A DNA stretch of 64,000 bases from Stenotrophomonas sp. WZN-1 (GCF_002192255.1 NZ_CP021768.1:1816001-1880000); one strand, 5' to 3'. Positions 7,041 through 15,624 are shown, counted from the first letter of the stretch. Made by a program: numbers and translations. Notes: generated from the letters alone by a model not told the origin.

Positions 7041-8963
7041 ATGGGCAAGATCATTGGTATCGACCTCGGCACCACCAACTCGTGCGTGGCGATCATGGAC
7101 GGCGGCAAGGCCCGCGTCATCGAGAATTCGGAAGGCGATCGCACCACCCCGTCGATCGTCGCCTACACCAAGGACGGCGAAGTCCTGGTGGGCGCCTCGG
7201 CCAAGCGCCAGGCCGTCACCAACCCGAAGAACACCTTCTACGCGGTGAAGCGCCTGATCGGCCGCAAGTTCACCGACGCCGAAGTGCAGAAGGACATCGC
7301 CCACGTCCCGTACGGCATCCTGGCCCATGACAACGGCGACGCCTGGGTGTCGACCAGCGACGGCAAGAAGATGGCCCCGCAGGAAATCTCGGCCAAGGTG
7401 CTGGAAAAGATGAAGAAGACCGCCGAGGACTTCCTCGGTGAGAAGGTCACCGAAGCGGTCATCACCGTGCCGGCCTACTTCAACGACAGCCAGCGCCAGG
7501 CGACCAAGGACGCCGGCCGCATCGCCGGCCTGGACGTCAAGCGCATCATCAACGAGCCGACCGCGGCCGCGCTGGCCTATGGCCTGGACAAGGGCGACAA
7601 CAAGGATCGCAAGATCGTGGTGTACGACCTGGGCGGCGGCACCTTCGACGTCTCGGTGATCGAGATCGCCAACGTCGACGGTGAGAAGCAGTTCGAAGTG
7701 CTGGCCACCAACGGCGACACCTTCCTGGGCGGCGAAGACTTCGACAACCGCGTCATCGAGTACCTGGTTGAAGAGTTCAACAAGGACCAGGGCATCGACC
7801 TGCGCAAGGATCCGCTGGCCCTGCAGCGCCTGAAGGACGCTGCCGAGCGCGCCAAGATCGAGCTGTCCAGCGCCCAGCAGACCGAAGTGAACCTGCCGTA
7901 CGTCACCGCTGACGCCTCGGGCCCGAAGCACCTGAACATCAAGCTGACCCGCGCCAAGCTGGAAGCGCTGGTGGACGACCTGATCAAGAAGTCGATCGAG
8001 CCGTGCCGCGTCGCCCTGAACGATGCCGGCCTGCGTTCGAGCGACATCAGCGAAGTGATCCTGGTCGGCGGCCAGACCCGCATGCCGAAGGTGCAGCAGG
8101 CGGTGACCGAGTTCTTCGGCAAGGAACCGCGCAAGGACGTCAACCCGGACGAAGCCGTGGCACTGGGTGCGGCGATCCAGGGCGGCGTGCTCGGCGGTGA
8201 CGTCAAGGACGTGCTGCTGCTGGACGTGACCCCGCTGTCGCTGGGCATCGAGACCATGGGCGGCGTGTTCACCAAGATCATCGAGAAGAACACCACCATC
8301 CCGACCAAGGCCTCGCAGGTGTTCTCCACCGCCGAGGACAACCAGTCTGCCGTGACCGTGCACGTGCTGCAGGGTGAGCGCGAACAGGCCCGCTTCAACA
8401 AGTCGCTGGCCAAGTTCGACCTGTCCGGCATCGAGCCGGCCCCGCGTGGCCTGCCGCAGGTGGAAGTGTCCTTCGACATCGACGCCAACGGCATCCTGCA
8501 CGTGTCGGCCAAGGACAAGAAGACCAACAAGGAACAGAAGGTCGAGATCAAGGCCGGTTCGGGCCTGTCCGAAGAAGAGATCGCGCGCATGGTCGCCGAC
8601 GCGGAAGCCAACCGCGAAGAAGACAAGAAGTTCCAGGAGCTGGTGCAGGCCCGCAACCAGGCCGACGCCCTGATCCACGGCACCCGCAGCGCCATCACCG
8701 AACACGGCAGCAAGGTTGGCGGCGATGTGATCGGCAAGGTCGAGGCGGCCCTGGCCGACCTGGAAACCGCGATGAAGGGTGACGACAAGGCGCAGATCGA
8801 AGCCAAGTCGAAGGCACTGGAAGAAGCCGGTCAGTCGCTGTTCGCCGCTGCGTCTGCCGACCAGGGCGGTGCCCCGGGTGCCGACGCCGGCAACGCCGGC
8901 AAGGCGCAGGACGACGTGGTCGACGCCGAGTTCACCGAAGTCAAGGACGACAAGAAGTCCTGA
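7041..8963 (+). CDS. dnaK: Molecular chaperone DnaK (Hsp70)
   Basis: A 640-residue Hsp70. Start [16 protein letters not shown] carries the phosphate-1 loop. Other signatures are [16 protein letters not shown] (phosphate 2), [13 protein letters not shown] (adenosine motif), the interdomain linker region [15 protein letters not shown], the substrate-binding beta domain, and a C-terminal helical lid ending [16 protein letters not shown]. It folds and protects proteins with DnaJ and GrpE in the cytoplasm. The length is standard. The codon choice is strongly biased to C/G third positions, as expected for a highly expressed gene. A 154-bp spacer with several hairpins separates it from dnaJ. Confidence 0.99.
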   Translation: MGKIIGIDLGTTNSCVAIMDGGKARVIENSEGDRTTPSIVAYTKDGEVLVGASAKRQAVTNPKNTFYAVKRLIGRKFTDAEVQKDIAHVPYGILAHDNGDAWVSTSDGKKMAPQEISAKVLEKMKKTAEDFLGEKVTEAVITVPAYFNDSQRQATKDAGRIAGLDVKRIINEPTAAALAYGLDKGDNKDRKIVVYDLGGGTFDVSVIEIANVDGEKQFEVLATNGDTFLGGEDFDNRVIEYLVEEFNKDQGIDLRKDPLALQRLKDAAERAKIELSSAQQTEVNLPYVTADASGPKHLNIKLTRAKLEALVDDLIKKSIEPCRVALNDAGLRSSDISEVILVGGQTRMPKVQQAVTEFFGKEPRKDVNPDEAVALGAAIQGGVLGGDVKDVLLLDVTPLSLGIETMGGVFTKIIEKNTTIPTKASQVFSTAEDNQSAVTVHVLQGEREQARFNKSLAKFDLSGIEPAPRGLPQVEVSFDIDANGILHVSAKDKKTNKEQKVEIKAGSGLSEEEIARMVADAEANREEDKKFQELVQARNQADALIHGTRSAITEHGSKVGGDVIGKVEAALADLETAMKGDDKAQIEAKSKALEEAGQSLFAAASADQGGAPGADAGNAGKAQDDVVDAEFTEVKDDKKS

Positions 8964-8974
8964 TCCGGACCGAC

Positions 8975-9075
8975 ACGGGACGCTGGCCATCAGCGTCCCG
9001 TTGTCGCATCAGGGTCCTGACCGCCCACCGGCGTGTCGGGGCGCCCGACGCAAGAGCGGACCTGGTTCCGCTCTT
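8975..9075 (+). promoter_or_regulatory. Three consecutive hairpins in the dnaK-dnaJ spacer
   Basis: Perfect stems: ACGGGACGCTG with CAGCGTCCCGT (8975-8985/8991-9001), GTCGGG with CCCGAC (9035-9040/9044-9049), and AAGAGCGGA with TCCGCTCTT (9052-9060/9067-9075). None is followed by a long T run. They look more like partial terminators or RNA-processing and stability stems that lower dnaJ relative to dnaK than a full stop. Confidence 0.6.
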
Positions 9076-9117
9076 CCGCTTTGACGAATCCCGACTTTCC
9101 GGAACCAGATTCACGAT

Positions 9118-10242
9118 ATGAGCAAGCGCGATTACTACGAAGTGCTGGGCGTTGCCCGCACCGCCACCGACGACGAGCTGAAGAAGGCCTACCGTCGCTG
9201 CGCGATGAAGTTCCACCCGGACCGCAACCCGGGTGATGCGGCGGCCGAAGCCTCCTTCAAGGAGTGCAAGGAAGCCTACGAAGTGCTGTCCGACGGCAAC
9301 AAGCGCCGCATGTATGACAGCCACGGGCACGCCGCGTTCGAACACGGCATGGGCGGCGGTGGTCCGGGCGGCCCGGACATGAACGATATCTTCGGCGATA
9401 TCTTCGGCAACATCTTTGGCGGTGGCGGCGGTGGTCCGCGCCAGGCCCGTCGCGGCGCCGACATCGGCTACGTGATGGAACTGGACCTGGAAGAGGCCGT
9501 GCGCGGCGTCGAGCGCCGCATCGAGATTCCGACCCTGGCCGAGTGCGGCGACTGCGATGGCAGTGGCTCGGAGGATGGCAAGGTCGAGACCTGCAACGTG
9601 TGCCATGGCCGTGGCCAGGTGCGCATCCAGCGCGGCATCTTCGCCATGCAGCAGGCCTGCCACAACTGCGGCGGCCGTGGCCAGATCATCGCCAAGCCCT
9701 GCAAGACCTGCCACGGCAACGGCCGTGTCGAGGAAGACAAGGTGCTGTCGGTGAAGGTGCCGGCGGGCGTTGATACCGGCGACCGCATCCGCCTGCAGGG
9801 CGAGGGCGAGGCCGGTCCGGCCGGCACGCCGCCAGGCGACCTGTACGTGGAAGTGCGCGTGCGCGAGCACGCCATCTTCCAGCGCGATGGCGACGACCTG
9901 CACTGCGAAGTGCCGATCCGCATCTCGCAGGCCGCATTGGGCGACACCGTGCGCGTGGCCACCCTGGGCGGCGAGGCGGAGATCCGCATCCCGGCCGAGA
10001 CCCAGACCGGCAAGCTGTTCCGCCTGCGTGGCAAGGGCGTACGTTCGGTGCGCAGCCGCAGCGAGGGCGACCTGTACTGCCGCGTGGTGGTGGAGACCCC
10101 GGTCAACCTCACCAACGAGCAACGCAAGCTGCTGGAGCAGTTCGAAGCCACCTTCGTCGGCGAGGAAGCGCGCAAGCATTCGCCGAAGTCGGCCACCTTC
10201 ATGGATGGCGTGAAGGGCTTCTGGGACCGGATGACGTCCTGA
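9118..10242 (+). CDS. dnaJ: Co-chaperone DnaJ (Hsp40)
   Basis: A 374-residue type I DnaJ. The J domain (residues 1-70) has [20 protein letters not shown] and the HPD triad in [11 protein letters not shown] Gly/Phe-rich segment follows ([20 protein letters not shown]). The zinc domain has all four CxxCxGxG-type repeats ([36 protein letters not shown]). C-terminal substrate-binding domains complete it. It delivers substrates to DnaK and stimulates ATP hydrolysis. It is the last gene of the heat-shock cluster and is followed by a terminator formed by a GTAG repeat. Confidence 0.99.
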   Translation: MSKRDYYEVLGVARTATDDELKKAYRRCAMKFHPDRNPGDAAAEASFKECKEAYEVLSDGNKRRMYDSHGHAAFEHGMGGGGPGGPDMNDIFGDIFGNIFGGGGGGPRQARRGADIGYVMELDLEEAVRGVERRIEIPTLAECGDCDGSGSEDGKVETCNVCHGRGQVRIQRGIFAMQQACHNCGGRGQIIAKPCKTCHGNGRVEEDKVLSVKVPAGVDTGDRIRLQGEGEAGPAGTPPGDLYVEVRVREHAIFQRDGDDLHCEVPIRISQAALGDTVRVATLGGEAEIRIPAETQTGKLFRLRGKGVRSVRSRSEGDLYCRVVVETPVNLTNEQRKLLEQFEATFVGEEARKHSPKSATFMDGVKGFWDRMTS

Positions 10243-10266
10243 GTTTTTCAACGGACGCGTTGAACG

Positions 10267-10293
10267 GTAGCGCCGGGCCAAGCCCGGCGTTTT
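10267..10293 (+). terminator. GTAG repeat acting as dnaJ terminator
   Basis: GTAGCGCCGGGCCAAGCCCGGCG (10267 onward; stem CGCCGGGC / GCCCGGCG) is followed directly by TTTT. A smaller TTCAACG/CGTTGAA dyad lies just upstream. This is a SMAG-type repeat doing the job of an intrinsic terminator. Confidence 0.7.
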
Positions 10294-10302
10294 CGTATGC
10301 GA

Positions 10303-11100
10303 TCATCGGAAAAATGCCGCCGGGGTCTGTCCCAACTGGCGTTTGAACATGCTGGTGAACGCGCTCGGGCTGTCGTAGCCCATCGCCAGCGCCACATCGA
10401 TGACCTTGTCGCCGACCGCCAGTCGCTCCAGGGCGGCCAGAAGCCGCGCCTGCTGCCGCCACTGCCCGAAGGTCATGCCCAGTTCGCTGGCGAAATGGCG
10501 CTGGATGGTCTTCACGTCCACCTGCAGCGCCTGCGCCCAGTCCTGCAGCGTGGCGTCGTCGCCGGGATGCTTCTGGATGTGCTGGCAGATCCGCTGCAGG
10601 CGTGGGTCGGTGGGCGAGGGCAGGTGCAGCGGCAGCACGTCCATGCGGTGCAGTTCGTCCAGCAGCAGGCGCACCACGCGGCCGTCACGGCTGTCGTCCA
10701 CATGCGCGGACTCGATCAGGCTGGCGGCCAGCAGCAGTTCGCGCAGCAGTGGCGCCACCTGCACTGCGAACGCCCCATCCGGCAGCTGCGGTGCAAAGTC
10801 CGGTTCCACGTAGAGGCTGCGCATGTGCACTTCGGCAATGCAGTCCACCGCATGCGCCATGCCGGCCGGAACCCAGATCGCGCGGGTGGAGGGCACGACC
10901 CAGCGGCCGCCGTCCGCACGCACCACCATCAGGCCGGACATGGCGAACACCAGCTGGTGACGGCGGTGCCGGTGTGGCGCGATGTGGGTGCCGGGCTTGT
11001 AGTGGCGGGCGCGGCAGGTCACTGGGCGGTGCACCGGAACCTCGTTCCACGGCGCAGTCTCGCGGACCGGGCAGGGGATGTCCTTTTTGCGATATGCCAT
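10303..11100 (-). CDS. AraC-family transcriptional regulator
   Basis: A 265-residue regulator with an N-terminal cupin sensor (HIAPHRHRRHQLVFAMSG; a histidine cluster that could bind metal) and a C-terminal double helix-turn-helix: ATLQDWAQALQVDVKTIQRH and KVIDVALAMGYDSPSAFTSMFKRQLGQTP, ending PAAFFR. The plan matches the NimR/YeaM group, whose members control an adjacent efflux gene. Here it diverges from the Fsr-type transporter with about 70 bp between starts, so it most likely regulates that pump. The inducer is unknown. Confidence 0.9.
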   Translation of the reverse strand: MAYRKKDIPCPVRETAPWNEVPVHRPVTCRARHYKPGTHIAPHRHRRHQLVFAMSGLMVVRADGGRWVVPSTRAIWVPAGMAHAVDCIAEVHMRSLYVEPDFAPQLPDGAFAVQVAPLLRELLLAASLIESAHVDDSRDGRVVRLLLDELHRMDVLPLHLPSPTDPRLQRICQHIQKHPGDDATLQDWAQALQVDVKTIQRHFASELGMTFGQWRQQARLLAALERLAVGDKVIDVALAMGYDSPSAFTSMFKRQLGQTPAAFFR

Positions 11101-11172
11101 GACCCGAACGCGGCAGAAGGGAGGGGGAGGTCACCGTAGCATGCGTGGCTCGCCCCCAACCTGACTGTGTCC

Positions 11173-12372
11173 ATGTCGACCCTGGCTTCTCCCGCAACGA
11201 CCTCACGCCCGGTGGCTCCCGGCGTGCTGGCGGCCATCTCCACCTCGCATGTCGTCAACGACATGATGCAGTCGCTGATCCTGGCCATCTATCCGGTGAT
11301 CAAGGGCGGCTTCAATCTCAGCTTCACCCAGATCGGCCTGATCACGCTGACCTACCAGCTCACCGCGTCGATCTTCCAGCCGTTGATCGGCATGGCCACC
11401 GACCGTCGACCGGCACCGTATTCGCTGCCGATCGGCATGGCCTCGACCCTGTGCGGCATGCTGCTGCTGGGCTTCGCACCGAACTACGCGGTGGTGCTGA
11501 TGGCGGCGGCGATGGTCGGCATTGGTTCGGCCATCTTCCATCCGGAGGCCTCGCGCATTGCGCGACTGGCTTCTGGCGGCCGTCACGGCTTCGCGCAGTC
11601 GGTGTTCCAGGTCGGCGGCAACTTCGGTACCGCGCTGGGTCCGTTGATCGCCGCGGCCGTGATCGTGCCGTATGGCCAGCACGCCGCCTCGTGGTTCGCC
11701 GGCGCCGCCCTGATCGGCATCGGCCTGCTGACCTATGTCGGCCGCTGGTACGCGTTGCATCTGGGCGCGCCGCGCCCGGCCAGTACCGCTGCAATGGTGC
11801 CGCGGCATCCGCCGCGCACCGTGGCCAAGGTACTGGCGATCCTGCTGGTGCTGATCTTCAGCAAGTACTTCTACATGGCCAGCATCGGCAGCTACTTCAC
11901 CTTCTACCTGATCCACCACTTCGGCATTCCGGTGGCGCAGGCGCAGCTGCACCTGTTCGCGTTCCTGGTGGCGTCCGCCGCTGGCGGCTTCCTCGGCGGC
12001 CCGCTGGGTGACCGCATCGGCCGCAAGCCGATCATCTGGACATCGATCCTGGGCGTGGCCCCGTTTGCGTTGATGCTGCCGCATGCGGACCTGCTATGGA
12101 CAACGGTGCTGGCGGTGCTGATCGGCTTCGTACTGTCCTCGGCGTTCTCGGCGATCGTGGTGTATGCACAGGAAATGATGCCGCACCGCATCGGCATGGT
12201 GTCCGGCCTGTTCTTCGGCTTTGCCTTCGGCATGGGCGGGCTGGGTGCTGCCGTGCTCGGCCTGCTGGCGGACAAGACCAGCATTGAGTACGTCTACCAG
12301 CTGACCGCGTTCCTGCCGCTGCTCGGGATCGTCGCGGCGTGGCTGCCACCGTCGCGGCCTGCCGCTCACTGA
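11173..12372 (+). CDS. fsr: MFS efflux pump, fosmidomycin-resistance (Fsr) family
   Basis: A 399-residue, 12-helix major facilitator. It follows E. coli Fsr closely through its length: SHVVNDMMQSLILAIYP, ASGGRHGFAQSVFQVGGNFG, LIFSKYFYMASIGSYFTFYL, GDRIGRKPIIWTSILGVAPF and GMVSGLFFGFAFGMGGLGAA. Family knowledge: inner-membrane proton-driven export of fosmidomycin and some other compounds. I prefer ATG 11173; a GTG two codons earlier is possible. It diverges from an AraC-type gene that probably controls it. A composite palindromic repeat begins 15 bp after its stop. Confidence 0.88.
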   Translation: MSTLASPATTSRPVAPGVLAAISTSHVVNDMMQSLILAIYPVIKGGFNLSFTQIGLITLTYQLTASIFQPLIGMATDRRPAPYSLPIGMASTLCGMLLLGFAPNYAVVLMAAAMVGIGSAIFHPEASRIARLASGGRHGFAQSVFQVGGNFGTALGPLIAAAVIVPYGQHAASWFAGAALIGIGLLTYVGRWYALHLGAPRPASTAAMVPRHPPRTVAKVLAILLVLIFSKYFYMASIGSYFTFYLIHHFGIPVAQAQLHLFAFLVASAAGGFLGGPLGDRIGRKPIIWTSILGVAPFALMLPHADLLWTTVLAVLIGFVLSSAFSAIVVYAQEMMPHRIGMVSGLFFGFAFGMGGLGAAVLGLLADKTSIEYVYQLTAFLPLLGIVAAWLPPSRPAAH

Positions 12373-12451
12373 GGGGTTTTTGGTTTGCAGGGCTTGCAGC
12401 CCTGCACCCGCAGAGGCAACGTCAACAGCAGAAGCGGGCTATCCGTGGGTG

Positions 12452-12712
12452 GGCGGGGTGGGTCCGGTTGACGGGGACGCTGCAAGTCCCCCTCCGGGGC
12501 CCGGCCCAGCCGCTGGCGGCTGTGCGTTCGGGCGCTTGCGAAGCGGTGCTTCGCAAGCAAAGCGCCCTCACCCATGTAAGCTCGGTCGCCGCTTGCTCGT
12601 GTGCGCGTTCCTGCGCACACGGCAAGACCGGGGTTGGGCGTCCTGCCCAACCCGCCCGAGGCATGCCTCGGGCCCATGCGGCTCACGCCCCCTCGACCGG
12701 ACCCACCCCGCC
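12452..12712. repeat. Type I long-arm palindrome, copy A1
   Basis: Outer arms of 25 nt (12452-12476 and 12688-12712) pair at 23 positions; the arm core is GGTGGGTCCGGTTGA. Inside are nested perfect palindromes: an 11-bp stem GCTTGCGAAGC (12534-12558), CGTGTGCGC stem (12598-12621), GGGTTGGGC stem (12631-12653) and the 18-bp palindrome CCCGAGGCATGCCTCGGG (12655-12672). The right half is nearly the reverse complement of copy B2 at 31185-31365. A1 carries about 80 bp of extra apical sequence. Confidence 0.85.
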
Positions 12713-12749
12713 TTCGACAGTTTTCCGTGATCTGTCGGAACAGCTCTTG

Positions 12750-12796
12750 GGGGTCAGATCCGTTTTCCGGAGGAAAACGGATCTGACCCCATTTTT
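12750..12796. repeat. Perfect 19-bp dyad inside element A
   Basis: Arms at 12750-12768 and 12772-12790 (each beginning or ending with the GGGGTCAGATCC core) with loop GGA, followed by ATTTTT on the plus strand. It can act as an intrinsic terminator. It is absent from elements B and C, so it looks like a separate repeat inserted into the centre of element A. Confidence 0.75.
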
Positions 12797-12881
12797 GTAT
12801 ATCGATATCTCACAGATGTGTCGACCAAGGTCGTCACCTACCAACAGCCGCAGTTACCAGCAGCCGCGTGAATCTGTCAGA

Positions 12882-12985
12882 GGCGGGGCGGTGTGGGTGG
12901 GCAGGACCGTTGGCGCCATGGATGGCGCCATCGAGCCCCCATGGATGGGTTTACGGCGTGTCCTGCCCACCCACACCGTCCCGCC
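12882..12985. repeat. Type II long-arm palindrome, copy A2
   Basis: Outer arms of 26 nt (12882-12907 and 12960-12985) pair throughout with a single G-T wobble; core GGTGTGGGTGGGCAGGAC. Inside is an inner stem GGCGCC-ATGGAT-GGCGCC and then the conserved string GGGTTTACGGCGT. B1 (30929-31025) has the same interior but different, still self-complementary, arms. Confidence 0.85.
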
Positions 12986-13089
12986 AACTCACGGAAGGCC
13001 GCTTTGGCTTTGCCGTTGCCGTTGCCGTTGCCGTTGCTTGAAGCTTCGGCAGGTGCAGGGCGCAGCCCTGCCGAACCCTCCACCGCGCG

Positions 13090-13095
13090 TAGAAT
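13090..13095 (+). promoter_or_regulatory. -10 box of pdxY, predicted leaderless start
   Basis: TAGAAT lies six bases before the pdxY ATG (13102). If it is the -10 box, transcription starts at or next to the A of the ATG, and no Shine-Dalgarno sequence is present. The -35 region would fall in the end of the composite repeat. uup shows the same spacing. Confidence 0.5.
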
Positions 13096-13101
13096 GCGGG
13101 C

Positions 13102-14010
13102 ATGAGCGAATCCCTCGATACCCACCTGGTCCACGGCCGCCGCCAGCGGCCCGACGGCCCGTCGCCGATCGATGTCATCTCGGTCCAGTCGCAACTTGTC
13201 TACGGTCACGCCGGCAACAGCGCCGCCGTACCGCCGATGCGTGCGCTCGGCGTGCGCGTCGCCGAAATCCCGACCGTGTTGCTGAGCAATGCGCCGTTCT
13301 ACGTCACCACGCGCGGTCGGGTGCTGCCCGCCGACTGGTTCGCCGACCTGCTGCTGGGCACCCACGAGCGCGGCCTGCCGCAGCGGGCGAAGATGCTGGT
13401 GTCCGGCTACTTCGGCAGCACCGCCAACGGTGCCGCCTTCGCCGACTGGCTGGACGATATCCTGCCGGCCTGCCCGCAGCTTCGCTACTGCCTGGACCCA
13501 GTGATCGGTGACACCCACACTGGCCCCTACGTCGAACCGGGCTTGGAAGCGATCTTCGCCGAGCGCCTGCTGCCGCATGCCTGGCTGGTGACGCCGAACG
13601 CTTTCGAACTGAACCGCCTGACCGGCATGCCGGCGCTGGCCGAGGTCGATGCCATCGCCGCCGCGCGCACGCTGCTGGACCGCGGCCCGCACTGGGTGAT
13701 CGCGCACAGCGTGGGCGGCAACCCGGGTGAACTGGTGACTCTGGCGGTCGGCCGCGAGGAGACCTGGCGCTGGACCTCGCCGCTGCTGCCGGTGGATGTG
13801 GCAGGTACCGGTGATGTGCTGATGTCGCTGGCGGTGTCGTTCCTGCTGCGCGGCGAATCGATGCAGCAGGCGATTTCGCGCGCGATTGCCGGCACCCATG
13901 CGGCGCTGGAGGCGACCCTGGACAACGGCTTCGAGGAGTTCGATGTGATCGCTGCCGCGCCGGCGGCGCTGGCCGAAGGAGCGCGCTTCCGCGCTGAACG
14001 CGTGGCATGA
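13102..14010 (+). CDS. pdxY: Pyridoxal kinase PdxY
   Basis: A 302-residue ribokinase-fold kinase. Signatures: VISVQSQLVYGHAGNSAAV at the N-terminus, CLDPVIGDTHTGPYV, NAFELNRLTG, and the catalytic anion-hole motif PVDVAGTGDVLMS (Asp of GTGD is the base). It phosphorylates pyridoxal to pyridoxal 5'-phosphate in the vitamin B6 salvage pathway in the cytoplasm. The stop overlaps the start of the next gene (ATGA, 14007-14010), so the two are translationally coupled. The start is ATG with no visible ribosome-binding site but a -10 box six bases upstream. Confidence 0.93.
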   Translation: MSESLDTHLVHGRRQRPDGPSPIDVISVQSQLVYGHAGNSAAVPPMRALGVRVAEIPTVLLSNAPFYVTTRGRVLPADWFADLLLGTHERGLPQRAKMLVSGYFGSTANGAAFADWLDDILPACPQLRYCLDPVIGDTHTGPYVEPGLEAIFAERLLPHAWLVTPNAFELNRLTGMPALAEVDAIAAARTLLDRGPHWVIAHSVGGNPGELVTLAVGREETWRWTSPLLPVDVAGTGDVLMSLAVSFLLRGESMQQAISRAIAGTHAALEATLDNGFEEFDVIAAAPAALAEGARFRAERVA

Positions 14011-15131
14011 GCGGCCTGGACCCACGCACGCCGCGCATGGTCGGCATCATCGGCAGCGCCGGTGCCTATGGGCGCTGGCTGAGCCGTTTCTTCCAGCAGC
14101 ACCTGCAGCTGCAGGTGATCGGCCACGACCCGGCGGACCCGGACTCGCACACGCCGGAACAGCTGCTGGCGCAGGCCGACGTGCTGGTGTTCTCGGCACC
14201 GATCCGGCACACGCCGGCGTTGATCGCCGAGTACGTGCGGCAATCGGCGGGCCGAGAGCAGGGCAGGCTATGGCTGGATGTGACCTCGGTAAAGGAGGCG
14301 CCGGTACAGGCGATGCTGGCCTCGCAGGCCGAAGTGGTCGGCCTGCACCCGATGACCGCGCCGCCGAAGGCGCCGACGCTGAAGGGCCGGGTGATGGTGG
14401 TCTGCGAAGCGCGGCTGCAGCACTGGCAGCCGTGGGTCGATACGCTGTGCACGGCGCTGCAGGCCGAGTGCGTGCGGGCTACGCCGCAGCATCACGACCA
14501 GATGATGGCGCTGGTGCAGGCGATGGTGCATGCCACCCACTTGGCCCAGGCCGGCGTGCTGCGCCAGTACCAGCCGCAGCTGGGTGATCTGGCCGCGATG
14601 ATGCCGTACCGCTCGGCGTCGTTCGAGTTGGACACGGCGATCATCTCGCGCATCCTGTCGCTCAACCCGGCGATCTACGAAGACATCCAGTTCGGTAACC
14701 CGTACGTGGCGCCGATGCTGGAGCGGCTGGTCGGCCAGCTGCAGGCCCTGCAAGCGCAGGTCGGGCAGGGCGACGACCGTGCGCGCGGTGAATTCCGCGA
14801 ACAGCTGCTGTCAGCCAATCGCAGTGCCTTCGGCGAGCAGGCGCTGGCGGATGGCAACTACACGTTCGAACGCGTGGGCTATCTGCTGGCTGACCTGACC
14901 GAGCGCAACGCGCTGTCGGTGCACCTGCCGGAGGACCGGCCTGGCTCGCTGCGCGAGCTGCTGAACGTGTTCGAGCAGCATGGCATCAGCCTGGCTTCGA
15001 TCCATTCCTCGCGTACGCCCGGCGGTGAAGTGCACTTCCGCATCGGATTCGTGGCCGGCAGCGATCCGGCGGCGATCACCCGGGCGGCAGCCGACGTGGA
15101 CGCCAGCGGCATCGGGCGGGTGCTGGGCTGA
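14007..15131 (+). CDS. tyrA: Prephenate dehydrogenase with C-terminal ACT-like domain
   Basis: A 374-residue protein. The NAD(P)-binding N-terminus is VGIIGSAGAYGRW; catalytic-domain motifs include VFSAPIRHTPALI, WLDVTSVKEAPVQAM and VVGLHPMTAPPKAPTLKGR. The last roughly 75 residues form an ACT-like regulatory domain (HLPEDRPGSLRELLNVFEQHGISLASIHSS). It oxidatively decarboxylates prephenate to 4-hydroxyphenylpyruvate for tyrosine synthesis; the ACT part suggests tyrosine feedback. Substrate choice between prephenate and arogenate cannot be told. It overlaps pdxY by four bases. A 12-bp hairpin begins in its stop codon. Confidence 0.88.
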   Translation: MSGLDPRTPRMVGIIGSAGAYGRWLSRFFQQHLQLQVIGHDPADPDSHTPEQLLAQADVLVFSAPIRHTPALIAEYVRQSAGREQGRLWLDVTSVKEAPVQAMLASQAEVVGLHPMTAPPKAPTLKGRVMVVCEARLQHWQPWVDTLCTALQAECVRATPQHHDQMMALVQAMVHATHLAQAGVLRQYQPQLGDLAAMMPYRSASFELDTAIISRILSLNPAIYEDIQFGNPYVAPMLERLVGQLQALQAQVGQGDDRARGEFREQLLSANRSAFGEQALADGNYTFERVGYLLADLTERNALSVHLPEDRPGSLRELLNVFEQHGISLASIHSSRTPGGEVHFRIGFVAGSDPAAITRAAADVDASGIGRVLG

Positions 15132-15159
15132 ATCCATCCACAGGCGGTGTGGATGGATT
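15131..15159 (+). terminator. Hairpin at the tyrA stop codon
   Basis: AATCCATCCACA (15131-15142) pairs perfectly with TGTGGATGGATT (15148-15159), loop of five. There is no T run after it, so it may stabilise the RNA 3' end rather than terminate strongly. Confidence 0.5.
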
Positions 15160-15247
15160 CTGAGCAAACGTGTGGATAACCCTGCCCAGCCCTTGTCAGG
15201 CAAGGCTGTCAAGATGCTTGGCGAAAAATTGATCACGCCCTTTTTGT

Positions 15248-15359
15248 GCAGTCGAGCCATGCTCGACTGCCCTTGGCAAAAGGCGTGTCGACCAAGGTCG
15301 ACACCTACCAGAGCGGGGTGATACGAAATCCGGTAGCGCCGGGCCATGCCCGGCGAACC
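15248..15359. repeat. Cluster of three SMAG-type hairpins
   Basis: GCAGTCGAGC-CAT-GCTCGACTGC (about 15248-15270), GTGTCGACC/GGTCGACAC with a trailing CTAC (15285-15308, minus orientation) and GTAGCGCCGGGC-CAT-GCCCGGCG (15333-15357). They belong to different stem families but share the GTAG/CTAC end. They lie between convergent genes. Confidence 0.8.
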
Positions 15360-15554
15360 TCAGATCGTCAGTCGCAGTTCGCCGCCGCTGGTAGTGAATT
15401 CGCGGCCATTGCGAACCAGATGACGCCCGTCATCCAGCTCGTAACGCGGCGTGGCTTCGGAGTGATGCCCGCTGCCATTCGCCTCGGGCTTGAACTCGAT
15501 GATGATGTGGCTTTCGCCATTGCTGTCGACTGCAGGGAACTGACGGAACGACAT
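15360..15554 (-). CDS. Small conserved-looking protein of unknown function
   Basis: A 64-residue protein starting MSFRQFPAVDSNGESH and ending GGELRLTI. The start at 15554 is supported by a strong Shine-Dalgarno GGAGGT five bases upstream; a GTG one codon earlier is too close to it. No signal peptide, membrane helix or cysteine is visible; the composition is polar, with segments that could form a small beta sheet (HIIIEFKPEA, RYELDDGRHLV). I do not recognise the family. It lies 70 bp after an ABC exporter gene on the same strand. The good ribosome-binding site and normal codon use argue that it is real. Confidence 0.7.
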   Translation of the reverse strand: MSFRQFPAVDSNGESHIIIEFKPEANGSGHHSEATPRYELDDGRHLVRNGREFTTSGGELRLTI

Positions 15555-15624
15555 CACGTACCTCCTTCAGCGGATGCTGCTGATGCGAGGCCAGCTTGGT
15601 CCGGCCGATGTTAGCCGGCCGTCA

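Larger units (their letters stand above)
12387..13071. repeat. Composite palindromic element A (type I + type II, head to head)
   Basis: This fills most of the 729-bp gap between fsr and pdxY; no convincing gene is present. Order: tail hairpin GCAGGGC/GCCCTGC (12387-12405), type I palindrome (12452-12712), GACAG...CTGTC head (12713-12740), a perfect dyad with T run (12750-12796), SMAG-like hairpins (about 12819-12845), half head AATCTGTC, type II palindrome (12882-12985), four TTGCCG units (13010-13033), tail hairpin GCAGGGC-GCA-GCCCTGC (13055-13071). The same plan recurs at 30847-31434 and 41295-41797. Function unknown. Confidence 0.85.

Noticed and set aside
7026..8990. 654-codon frame antisense to dnaK
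   Set aside because: A known type of antisense artefact over dnaK in GC-rich genomes; dnaK on the plus strand is unambiguous.
12387..13071. CRISPR array or insertion sequence in the long gaps
   Set aside because: There are no regularly spaced direct repeats with unique spacers, and no transposase gene lies inside the elements.
12373..13101. Open reading frames on both strands across the fsr-pdxY gap
   Set aside because: They read through palindromes, recur in the same form in elements B and C because the DNA is repeated, have no ribosome-binding sites and show unnatural composition.
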